Shown here: piece by piece, positions 34,022 through 44,279 of the stretch
How positions within the stretch are numbered: the first letter of the stretch is position 1
Layout: every line of letters starts with the position of its first letter
NCBI RefSeq assembly: GCF_963169125.1
Contig: NC_084794.1
Coordinates: 158,110,858-158,174,857 of the forward strand
Reading direction: 5' to 3'
Origin: Humulus lupulus
Lineage: Eukaryota > Streptophyta > Magnoliopsida > Rosales > Cannabaceae
Length of the DNA stretch: 64,000 nt
Notes under the pieces: generated by a model
What the model was told of the DNA's origin: nothing
Seen by the model: the letters and a program-made list of their open reading frames with translations, nothing else
The model's database searches: none
Position numbers and translations under genes: made by a program

Positions 34022-34712
34022 AACAGTTCATTTTCATGAAGTTCTCCTCGATACACACACTCAAAGATCCGAATCTAACTGCCAATGTAAGTGTTTATGT
34101 TTTAGTTGTTTTGATTATGCGTTTGGTTAACATTTTAGCCCTTATGTTTTGAGTTAAGAATATTTGTAAATTAGTTTATTTTATTGTCATTTATTTTATT
34201 TATTATCTTTGCATTTATGATTGTACACAGTGAAAACATTTTTTTCAAAATAAATACCATTGTTATTTTTGAATGACATGTATGAATTTCATCTTTTTTC
34301 TACAATCATAATAAATAATAAATTTAATAAATAATGACCAAGTTCGGTGAGGGTGGATACAAATCAATAGACCGAGTTCTATATTGAGAGTTTAGGGGGC
34401 CATAGTAGTGGGAACGATTTTAGTGATCCCAGCCCTCCCTCAATATGGTTAACTTTGGAACAACGACGAGTTTCGAACCTGAGAATTAAGTCATATAGGA
34501 TGATTAGAAACAGACTTAGTAAATTATAAAGATGGATTTTTTTTTTCTTAGTTTAGAAACGGACCGTAATCATAAAGAAGGCTTACATAATTTTTTTTTT
34601 TTAAGAATTCATAATTAATAGGTCTGAGTTATGTTTGCTTAGATTAAGTTTTGCCTTAGAGACTATTAGGATAAGTTCTAACATGTTCTCGACTGTTAGA
34701 ACTTTGTTAAAG

Positions 34713-35880
34713 ATGTCGCTCAGAAGATTTTCTCGCACCAACGGAAACGCCTCCAACGCTGCTCCGGTGAACAATGAAGCCCCTCCAGTTCGCAGAAGGG
34801 GAGTGTGTACTACTGCCAGCCGCAACGCGCCGCCGCCACCAGCTGACAATATTGCGGAGATCGCCAGACTGCGACAACAAGTGGAGGAATTACTGCAGCA
34901 ACAGCGACAGCAGACTCAGATTCAGCCTCCACCTCAGCCGCAACCACAGCCTCAGTAGATGGTCAAGTACCCCATCAAGTAGGTCCTTATGGGGGATGGC
35001 CAATGGAGAACTATGTGCCATACCTAGCTCGGCACATGGCGCCAATCTATGAGTGGTTTCGTAAGAAACACGCTCCAAACTTTGAAGGGACAATAGAACC
35101 CTTTAAGGCAGAAGAATGGCTCAGAAATGTAGAGCCGATCCTAGCACGTATGAATCTCGGCAACGCGGACCGCATAACCTGCGTTTCTTCTCTGCTTAAG
35201 AAGGATGCTAGAATATGGTGGGACTTAACAGACTAACGATGTCGCCACCATGATATGGACAAGATTTGTGGAGTTGTTCCACAAGAAGTATTACAACTCG
35301 GCAGTCATCACTACAAGGGTCAAGGAGTTCGCTAGTTTGAAGCAGGGCAACTTAACAGTAGTAGAATATGCTCGGCAGTTTGCACCAGAGTTGGTTCCAA
35401 CTGACTTTCTGAGGGTGAACAAGTTCGTTAGAGGACTTAGACCAAAGATTGAATTAGGGGTTAAGCTAGCAAACCCGGGAAATACTACCTATGCCGATGT
35501 TCTAGAAACGGCAATAAAAGTAGAAAGGCTTCAGGCGAATGTTAGTAAGGAGAAGGCTAGTAGGCCTGAGCCTAAACAGCAGGGTCAACCTCAAAATGGT
35601 CGGAACAACCACAACAACAGCTGTCAGCATAGCAATAGTAATAGTCATGTTCAGAAGATAAGGCATCCAGATGATAAGCAGCCCAATGGTGATAAAAGAG
35701 CATAGACAAAAATGAAGGCAATAAGTCGGGTTATGTAGAATACCCGCAATGCTCCAAGGGCCAAAAGAAACATCTTGGGGAATGTCATGCAAACATCAAG
35801 GGATGCTTCAACTATGGTTAGGAAAGTCATCGAAAGAAGGAATGTCCACGGCTCAAGTAGAAGGAGAAAAGGGATTAAAC
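34713..35880 (+). pseudogene. gag of element D2
   Basis: The probable start is MSLRRFSRTNGNAS at 34713, after a 690-bp leader with no other feature. A Pro/Gln-rich N-terminus with a short coil (LRQQVEELLQQQRQQ) is followed by the gag domain (FEGTIEPFKAEEWLRNVEPI, then WTRFVELFHKKYYNSAVI and VEYARQFAPELVP) and a remnant CCHC region (CHANIKGCFNYG with a stop). Lesions include a stop after the Gln-rich part (about 34956), a stop or frameshift at 35234, and a stop at 35703. Confidence 0.8.
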
Positions 35881-36400
35881 GATGGTTCTAGACCAAAGTC
35901 TTTGCCTTGACCCAGGGAGGAGCTAATGCTAGTAACAAGCAGTTACAGGTCATATTCCTATCTTCGATAGTATATGTTCTAGTATTGTTTGATTCGGGAA
36001 CAACATACTTGTATATCTCGTTAGGAATGATAGAGAAATTAGACAAACCTTGTAGAACTAGGTTTGTGACATAGTTTCCTTTGGGTAAAATAGTCCTATC
36101 ATCACAGATAGTACGAGGCATACCAATCAAAATCGTGAGGACGTAGAACTAGAAGGAGACCTGATAGATCTGGAAATCAAAGACTTCGACATGATATTAG
36201 GCATGGACGGGCTAGCAAGGCATGGCATAACCATCGATAGCAGACGTAAGCAAGTGATGTTCGAGACTCCTGATGGTCAGAAACGATGCTATATGGGACA
36301 AGTTTCAGGACTACATACACCGCTTATCATCTCTCAAAGCCCAAAGAATGATAGAAAAAGGATGTCACACATTCTTAGCTAGCGTTACACATGTAGTTTA
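35881..36400 (+). pseudogene. aspartic protease of element D2
   Basis: VLFDSGTTYLYIS holds the protease active site (DSG). The distal part is MILGMDGLARHGITIDSRRK (from 36191), the usual D-M-I-L-G-M-D signature before RT. Several stops and frame changes lie in between. The FPLGKIV and VREFPEVFPDDLP phrases flank it. Confidence 0.75.
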
Positions 36401-37815
36401 GGGAACACCACTAAAGGTTGGAGATGTACATATTGTAAGGGAATTTCCAGAGGTATTTCCTGACGACTTGCCAGAATTGCCGCCGACGCAGGAAATTGAC
36501 TTCACAATCGAATTAGTACCGGGCATCGAGCCTACTTCCAAGGCACCATACCGGATGGCTGCTACCGAACTCAAGGATTTAAAGATGTAGTTAGAAGAAC
36601 TCTTAGACTTGGGTTTCATTAGAACGAGCCATTCGCTATGGGGAGCACCAGTACTATTTGTGAAGAAGAAGGATGGAAGCATGCAGATATGTAAAAATTA
36701 TCGCAAGCTAAATAAGGTGAAAAATAAGAATAAGTACCCGCTAGCCCGAATTGACGACTTGTTTGATCAACTCCGAGGGGAAACCATTTTTTTAGATTGA
36801 TCTACGGTCTGGGAATCACCAACTCAAGGTACGGGAAGAGGATATTCCCAAGACGTCTTTTAGAACTTGTTATGGACATTACGAGTTCTTGGTTATGTCT
36901 TTTGGACTTACTAACGCACCAGCCGCGTTTATGGACTTGATGAATAGGGTCTTCAAGGATTACTTAGATAAATTTGTCGTAGTGTTCATCGACGACATCT
37001 TAGTATACTCTAAGGATGAAGTAAAGCATGAGAAACATTTAAGGTTAATCTTTCTACAACTGAAGGAACATCAGCTTTATGCCAAGTCCAAGAAGTGCGA
37101 ATTTTGGCTTTCACAAGTAGCATTTCTCGGCCACATAGTATCCAAGGACGGGATTGCTGTAGACCCATCTAAAGCAGAGGCCGTGAAGGATTGGCCAAGA
37201 CCAAAGAATGCATTCGAAGTAAGGAGCTTTCTAGGGTTAGTAGGTTATTATAGGAGGTTCGTAGAGGGCTTTTCTAAGATAGCCACTCCACTCACCAACC
37301 TGACCCAGAAACAACAAAGATTCAACTGGAATGATAGATGTGAAGAAAGCTTCCAGTTGCTTAAGGATAAGCTTTGTTCAGCACCAATACTCTGTGTACC
37401 GACACCCAACGATAAGTTCGTAGTCTACTGCGATGCATCAAAGCAAGGATTGGGTTGCGTGCTGATGCAAAATGATAAGGTGATAGCCTGCACCTCACGA
37501 CAGTTGAAGGAGTACGAGTAGCGCTATCCAACGCATGATATGGAGTTGGCAGCGGTGGTCTTTGTGTTGAAAATCTGGTGCCATTATCTTTACGGAGAAC
37601 GGTGCGAGATTTATACGGACCACAAAATTTTAAAGTACTTTTTCACACAGAAGGGGGTCAACATGAGGCTGCGCAGGTGGTTAGAGCTAGTGAAGGATTA
37701 TGACTGCGAAATCATATACCACCCAGGAAAGGCAAACGTAGTTGCTGATGTGCTAAGTAGGAAGAGTTATGGAAGTTTAGCAGCGCTAGCAGGAATAGAA
37801 AAGTCGCTACAGTAG
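36401..37815 (+). pseudogene. RT and RNase H of element D2
   Basis: It starts at VREFPEVFPDDLPELPP. There is a TAG at about 36588, and a frame change at 36795-36800 in motif A, where IDLRSG is split. After that one frame continues through [19 protein letters not shown], the FIDD box ([12 protein letters not shown]) and RNase H ([42 protein letters not shown]). In-frame TAG codons at 37519 and 37813 interrupt it. Confidence 0.85.
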
Positions 37816-39174
37816 GAGCTGATCAGTGCTGGAATAGAAATAGTTGTCAGTAAGCTGGCTAATTTGTCTGTCCAGTCAAATCTGCTAGAAGATATACGAA
37901 TTGGGCAAGGGCATGATGACACACTAGCGGCACAAATGGATGCAGTCAGAGAAGGCAAGGCCACAGATTTCTCAATATCAAGTCAAGGATTATTGAGATA
38001 TAAGAATCGGGTATGCATGCCAAATGATCAAAGGATTAAGATGACGATTCTAGAAGAAGCGCACAGTACCCCATACTCAGTTCACCCAGGGTCGACCAAG
38101 ATGGCACACAACATCAAGGAAATGTATTGGTTGCCAGGGATGAAGAAGGACATAGCAGAATTTGTGTCTAAGTGTCTAGTATGCCAACAAGTGAAAGCAG
38201 AACATCAGCAGCCTGCAAGCTTATTGCAACAACTTAGCATTCCAAAATGGAAATGGGATGATATAGCCATATATTTTGTGACGGGTTTGCCACGAACAAG
38301 TAAGCAGCATGATTCGGCTTGGATAGTAATAGATAGATTAACCAAGTCAGTTCATTTCCTGTCTATTAAGACTTCGTACACAGCAGATCAATACGGAGAT
38401 GTTTAAGTCCAAGAAATAGTACGACTGCATAGAATCTCTAAGAAAATAGTATTCGATAGAGGATCGGTGTTTACATCGAGATCTTGGAGTGAGTATTTAC
38501 CGCTGATAGAATTCTCCTACAACAATAGCTACCAGTCAATGATCGGGATGGCACCTTATGAGTTGCTTTATGGAAGAAGGTGTCGATCGTCGTTGCATTA
38601 TGACGAGCTAGGAGAAAGGCAACTACTTGGAACTGAAGCTGTTAGAGGAGCTCAGGATGTAGTAGCCCTGATTAGAAAGTGTATGCTCGCTGCTTAAAGC
38701 CGTTAGAAAAGTTATGCGGATGCCAAGTGGCGTGATGTGGAATTCAAAGTCGGAGATCAAGTTTTCTTGAGAATATCTCCTATGAAAGGTGTGAAGCGGT
38801 TTGGGAAGAAAGGCAAACTTAGTCCCCGATTTATAGGTCCTTTTTAGATATTGGACAAAGTGGGAGCAGTTTCATATAGATTAGCCCTACCGCCAGCTTT
38901 AGCAGATAGTCATAATGTATTTCACATCTCGATGCTGCATAGATATGTGTCAGACCCATCTCACATCCTCAAGTATGATACAATAACACTCCAGAATGAC
39001 TTGAGTTACGAGGAACGACCAGTTAGCATCCTGGATAGAGGGATGAAGCAGTTACGGTCCAAGAGTATTCCAATAGTCAAAGTCCTATGGAGTAATAGTT
39101 CTGAACATGAGGCAACGTGGGAGTTGGAGGAGGACATTCAAGGCCCGTATCCGGAATTATTTGGTAAATAAATT
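37816..39174 (+). pseudogene. integrase with chromodomain of element D2
   Basis: The zinc-binding region (HSTPYSVHPGSTKM, CLVCQQ) is followed by a core whose first catalytic Asp is replaced (IAIYFVTGLP, where relatives have MDF). The second acidic site remains (VFDRGSVF). The sequence then jumps from FTSRSW to SEYLPLIEFSYNN, so a stretch of roughly 40-45 residues carrying the catalytic Glu is missing. The C-terminal GPF-type domain and the chromodomain (VSILDRGMKQLRSKSIPIVK to ELFGK) remain. Stops lie at 38404, 38695 and near 38845. It ends at 39169-39171. The chromodomain class is thought to direct integration to heterochromatin. Confidence 0.85.
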
Positions 39175-39194
39175 TCGAGGACGAAATTATTTTT

Positions 39195-39207
39195 AGTAGG
39201 GGAGAAT
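39195..39207 (+). promoter_or_regulatory. polypurine tract of element D2
   Basis: AGTAGGGGAGAAT immediately precedes TGTAGAGTCC, the start of the 3' LTR. Confidence 0.85.
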
Positions 39208-39991
39208 TGTAGAGTCCAAGAACTTTACTTAGCTAGTTAGATAGTAGTAGTAATAGTAATAGCTAGTAGTAGTTGTAGTATGTTTATGACTGTAGATTTT
39301 GGTTCAAGCCGGGACTTAGTTGGAAACTCCTAACAATAGTTATGGATTTTATAAGTTTAACCTATAGTTTAAGAATATTAATTATGACATAATGTTTGAT
39401 TAATATTGCTGGTTATTAATATGATAATTATTATAACTTAAGGTTTAGATAGAGGCAATAGGATTTTGACACTTGTCATATGCATGGTTATTAAGGAATT
39501 ATTATTTCAATGATAAAATAAGGGAAATATAAGAGGTAGTCTTCACCAGAATATGTTAGGAGCACGACATTTGTCATAGTTTTATTTATTTGTGGATTAG
39601 GTTAGATAATAATTAAATAGATTTTTCGTAACTTTAGGGTACTGTAACTTACGACCTATTTTTGACCTAGTTATGTTATGAATTTCGAAAAATATTATTT
39701 CTATAAAGTTGTAGATAATTGAATTAGCTTTCTAACGGTATAAAGAGAGTCTAAATCGGAGTCCTACAGATCCAGATATGTTTATTTTACTGAAGTTAAG
39801 TTTAAAGTTACGAGATTTAGAGAGTTAGAAGTTAGGATTCTATTTGTTTTTATTATTTTTGTTATATAAATCAAGCTTTAACTCCTTAAACCTCTCTCTG
39901 AAAAATTTGACGAAGTCCTAAGCCTTTGGCTGAAGAATATTCAAATATTTTCAATTAAATTCATTATTTTTATTCAAAGCCAAAAAGAAGA
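39208..39991 (+). repeat. truncated 3' LTR of element D2
   Basis: It is collinear with 32045 to about 32826 with few differences, up to CAAAGCCAAAAAGAAG. The 5' LTR then continues ATTTTTATTCTTAGAAC to its TATA box, whereas here the sequence switches to AAGGGCGGGCCGCGAC of the F LTR family. TATA, R and U5 of this LTR are missing. Confidence 0.85.
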
Positions 39992-41122
39992 AGGGCGGGC
40001 CGCGACATGGGGAGTGTTGGGCCGCGACCTGTGTCTGTTATTTGGTGAGGCCGTGCCTCTGGATAGGGGTGGGCCGTGGCATAGAGAGCGTGGGCCGTGG
40101 CTCTTAAGGGCATTTTTGGCCTTAAGGAGGTTTTAGGCGCGGGAACCTAACCTAGGGTGCTCGGGATTGATTTCACCACCGTTCTTGGTGGAATTTGATG
40201 TTCCGGAGGCTAGAACTTAGTCCGGAAACCTTTATACAACTATTATTGATGGAATCCCTTGTCTTGGTTATGATTAGGTGTAAGATAGGGCTCGGGAAAT
40301 GGATCGTGCTCAAGGGTAATCTCTCGTAATAAGAACACTTGGAATTAAAGGTAAGAAAACTGCACCTGGTTGTGAGTTTATGAAGGGACTAAGGGTTCCC
40401 TATTATTGTATGCATTATGTAAGGTGGTATTATGCCCTGTGAATATTAAACAAATGGCCTAAGAGTGCCAGAGTTTACATTGGCTCATAGGGCGTGGCTC
40501 AGCCACTGGTAGCTGAGGACAACTTAATATTCACTAAGCTTGGTTTAAGCGGACTAGAGTCATTGGGGTAAACAAAGAGTGCGACCTAAGGGCGTCGACC
40601 CTGATTGTTATGTGATTCGGTTAATGTTTTTAACTAATGAGTATGACATGCTGAATATTTGAGTATTAGTTTGTGGATTTCCTTGTTATGTTTATTGATT
40701 ATGTGATTAATATGGACTGCTAAGTATATGAACATGCTTAAAGAATTATTTGGTTATTGTCAATGTTTATGCTATGATGTTATGGTTTTCTTACTAGGCC
40801 TTGGCTCACGGGTGCTACGTGGTGCAGGCAAAGACAAGGGTAAGCTTGATCAGCCCTGATTTGGAGAGCTCTAGAGGTGGAATGTACATGATTAGTTGCT
40901 CGGCCGCCACGGTTGAGGGAGGAACAGGAACAAGAGGACCTCAAATATCTGTTTTTCCCTTAGAGTGGCCAATTGATGTATATACTCTGGAAAATTTTCT
41001 AAACTGTCCTTCTAACTCTATTTTCTTTTGGGATCCCATGTTTGAAATGTTTATTTAAATGAATGGTATCTTTTATGACCAAAACCTTTTAACCCTAGTT
41101 CATTAATGGTTTTAGTAACACG
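39992..41122 (+). repeat. 5' LTR of element F, first part (continues 54546-54633)
   Basis: It begins at the junction with D2's LTR. A GC-rich word cluster (GGGCCGCGAC twice, GAGGCCGTGCC, GGGCCGTGGC twice) spans 39994-40112. The conserved CTTGGCTCACGGGTGC to GTGGTGCAGG lies at about 40801-40830. At 41122 it is cut by element G (ACACG, partner ACACA at 54546), after which AACGGT-like sequence and CTAGGGCGTTACA (end 54633) complete it. Its proper 5' end is missing. Confidence 0.75.
39994..40112 (+). repeat. GC-rich word cluster in the F-family LTR
   Basis: Five near-copies of (G)GGCCG(C/T)G(A/G)C are spaced about 20-30 bp apart, in sequence otherwise rich in A and T. The related minus-strand LTR at the right end has the same words at 63118-63304. 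Confidence 0.8.
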
Positions 41123-42211
41123 TGTTGATGCTCAAAATTCCATACTTATAAATGATCCAAAGCACGCGCTAAGGTTCCAAGAACGCCTAAGTACATACCT
41201 GTGTCGCGAGGCCCTTATGCCCTCGCCTCGTGCACCAACCACACTGAGGGTCTCGCGGCCTTGCCTCGAGCACCAGTCGCGCCATGGGCCTCGTGGTGGC
41301 CTTGCCTTACGACACCAACAGGGACTCGCGGATCTCGCCTCACGACACCACCAGGGGCTCGCATGCCTCGCCTCCCGACATCACTTGGGACTCGCGCGCC
41401 TCACCTCGTGACACCACCAGGGACTCACAAGCCTCGCCTTGTGACACCACCAGGGACTTGCGTGCCTCACCTCGCGACACCACCTGGGACTCGCGAGAGA
41501 CGGCCTCGCCACAAACCCATCCTTAGGGGGCCTCGCGAGACATGGCCTTCACTAAGCGTCTCGCATCCTTAGGGACCTCAGGAGACATGGCCTCCACTAA
41601 GCATCCCTCGTCCTTAGGGGCCACGCAAGGAGTAAAATCAAGGACCTCTTTAACACATGATTAAGGAAGGATAGGGGATGCCTCATAGAGATTCGACGCG
41701 AAGTCAGAAGAAGTATGGAGCGCACTTGCAAGCTAAGAGGAGTTAGAGTATAGACACAAGGCCCATGCTAGAAAAGTAGTGGTCGTACACATGAGGTACC
41801 TGTTGTGGTCCTCACCAGCCCATCTCTGAAAATCGCACTAGGTGAGTAGTGGAGGCACAATCGAGTACTAAAGTTGAGGTGCTCCCACAAACTCTGACCA
41901 TGTACTGGAGCCGACACCACTACACCTGATACCACTCTCCTGACAATGTACTTGTGTACAATCTGGTCCCTTGGACCACAATGTATCAGGGGCCATTAGA
42001 GCCCACTATAAAGGGAACCCCTCTTTAACATTGAAAGGGGTTGGAAAAAACATTGTAGCATTATACCATGAGAAATACAAGTTCTTTTCTCCATTTTATT
42101 TTTGCAATTATCTTCTAAGTTTCTTATTAGATCTGTGAAGTTTTTCATTTTTAAGCTATATACTTTGATTTTTTCTAACTTGATTTCGTTGATGAGTTCT
42201 CACCGTCAACT
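41123..42211 (+). repeat. 5' LTR of element G
   Basis: It is 1089 bp and starts TGTTGATGCTCAAAATTCC. It contains six units of a 33-bp minisatellite (41310-41508), a TATA box (TATAAAG, 42007-42013) and a pyrimidine-rich U5. It ends TCAACT where the 3' LTR has TCAACA. Confidence 0.9.
41310..41508 (+). repeat. 33-bp GC-rich minisatellite, 6 units
   Basis: The unit is approximately GACACCACCAGGGACTCGCG followed by TGCCTCGCCTCGC. Because 33 is a multiple of three, it opens reading frames of repeating 11-residue type (DTTRDSRASPR), which I do not regard as genes. Confidence 0.9.
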
Positions 42212-42235
42212 GTTTGGTGCCGTCTGTGGAAAGAA
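42212..42235 (+). promoter_or_regulatory. primer-site region of element G
   Basis: TTTGGTGCCGTCTGTGG follows the LTR end. It shares the TTTGGTGC start with element C. It is not the iMet type, and I do not assign the tRNA. Confidence 0.55.
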
Positions 42236-42279
42236 TAAGTGTCAAGCCACTTTTCTTCCATTTATTCCAGCAAGAAAAA

Positions 42280-44260
42280 ATGTCAAGACATTCTAAATGA
42301 CTGAGAGAGCCACGTGAGGTGGAGGTCCACCTTGATAGAGATCAGCTGAAAGCCTCCATGAAGAATCCTCCTCCACCCAAAAATGTGGAGGCCCCAAAGG
42401 AGCCCGAGGTTCATGAAGATGAAAGGGAGGCCTCATCCCTGGCTGTCCCATCTGATGAGAATCATCCAAGGTCAACAGCTTCCCCTGCAAGAGATGCCGG
42501 TGAGTTCCTGCCCCCAATGCCACCGCAGGTGCCGAACTTCGAATGGCAAGATCCGGGCCCATCGACGCGCAGACCTGACAAGCATCCCCGGGTCCATTCT
42601 GTGAGCTCGAGTTCTAGATCTTGATTTTACGAAGAGGAGATACGTGAACTGCACCGTATGAACCAAAGGCTAGAAACCACCTTAGAGAACATGCAAGAGG
42701 TGTTGAATGGCCTGCTACAAGGGAAATCAAATATATCTCTCCCTAGGCAAAAAGAGAGAGGTCAAGAGGGAGTAGAAACCACAGTCCCAGTGGACAATGG
42801 GAGGACTCGACTCTCCACTAGTAATACCCCCCGGAGAAAGTAGCACGAACGTCCTGGACCACCGAAGCAGCCCTAGAGGCTAGAACAGAAGAACAACGTT
42901 GGCCCTCGTAACGAAGTCGAAGTCACCTCAAGAAAAGCACCCTCAGATTTACGAGAGGAACTCAACCAGAAAAGGGTAGATAAAAGGACTACACCTCCTA
43001 TGGCGCCCCAGGAAGGCAAAGGAAAGGGAGATGCTAACCCGTCCACGTTGAGAGACTCCTTGAACAAGAGGAGACAAGACCTAGACATAGAAATGAGGAG
43101 CCTACGGAGCAAGATCATCACCGCATCTGGAGGACAAACCATTGACGAGTTCGACCATGGATCTCCCTTCATTAAGGAAATCCAAGCCATCCAACTCCCA
43201 GCCAACTTCAAGGAGCCTCATATGACCCCATATGAAGGAAATAGACATCCTAAGTACTATCTGGATGCATTCAACGATCTGATGAAGTTAAGGGGGATTA
43301 GTCGCAGAGCCAGGTGCCATTGCTTTGTTGTCACATTGAAAGGACCTGCGTACAAATGGTTCGAAAGACTTTGACCAAGGTCCATCAGGTCTTGGCAACA
43401 ATTTTCTGATGAATTTCTCCAGCAACATCATGCCGTGCGTGATTACACAATCCCGGGCACCAGCCTCGCTAACATGAAACAAGGAGAAAAAGAGAGTCTG
43501 AAGAGCTACATCCACAGGTTCAATATGGAGGCAGCCAAGGTAGGGAGCTTGACCCATAGAGAGCTAAAAATGGCCATCACGGCCGGAGTGCGCCCGGGAA
43601 GTAAGTTATGGGATAACATGCTCTAGAGAGAGGTCACAAATTTGTACGATTTCTACGAGCGAGCACAGAAACATATTCGCATAGAGGGTGGCCATGAAAG
43701 CCTTAAGGCTGGAAAAGGCTAGTCCCCACCAAAAACCTCAATCCGGGAAAGCCAAAGCGGTGCAAAGAAGAAGAGGGTCTATGGAGGAACAAGAGATGAT
43801 CGACCTTAGAAACCCCAGTGCACTGATGAGTGTAGACAAGGCCCCTACACCTTTTATACTGACCTCACCCACGCTAGGGAACATATTTTCATCATGAATG
43901 AAAACCAAGTCCCTTTCAGAAGGCCCCCGCCAATGAAAAAAGACCGGTCAAAAAGAGACCCCAGTAAATGTTGCCAGTATCACAAAGATATCGGCCACAC
44001 CACCGCAGAATGCAACAATTTGAAAATAGAAATCATAGAGGTTATACGCAGGGGCATTTGGGCAGATACATCCGCAAAGAGAACCAAAGGCCGGAAGAAG
44101 AGGTATCCTCACCATGGGCATGAGAGGTGGCCTCGGAGGTACAAGGAGAAGTCAGGACCATTTTTGGAGGGCCAGGATTCGGAGGCGAATCAAGGAAGGG
44201 GCGAGATAAATATGCCAGGGAGGCCAGAAGAAGTCCACCACCATGGGTCTTAAGTTTGGA
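42280..44260 (+). pseudogene. gag of element G
   Basis: The ATG at 42280 (MSRHSK) is in frame but meets a TGA at 42298. One frame then carries an acidic Pro-rich region, a coil (LHRMNQRLETTLENMQEVL) and the gag core (YEGNRHPKYYLDAFNDLMKL, then LKSYIHRFNMEAAKVG). In-frame stops are at 42622, 42841, 43372 and 43624. A knuckle-like CCQYHKDIGHTTAECNNLK (about 43966-44025) aligns with element C's CRFYNDIGHNTDDC. A frame change then leads to the protease frame. Confidence 0.82.
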
Positions 44261-44279
44261 GCAACGCCCCTCGAAGAGT

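Larger units (their letters stand above)
32045..39991 (+). mobile_element. Tekay/Del-like chromovirus D2, complete 5' side, 3' LTR truncated
   Basis: It has a 5' LTR (32045-34006), a perfect tRNA-iMet primer site, decayed gag-pol with a C-terminal chromodomain, a polypurine tract and the first 784 bp of a 3' LTR. A chromodomain at the integrase end is typical of chromoviruses, and its form (ATWELEEDIQGPYPELFG) is Tekay-like. It sits in relic K. The left flank is TGATC (32040-32044), but no right partner can be tested because the 3' LTR is cut at about 39991. Confidence 0.88.

Noticed and set aside
34601..35093. Minus-strand and alternative-frame ORFs over the D2 gag start
   Set aside because: They are shadows of the Pro/Gln-rich gag N-terminus.
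40801..41058. Possible small gene in the F LTR
   Set aside because: The ORF lies in a repeat present at 60770 and, inverted, at 62400-62500, where the frame is not kept.
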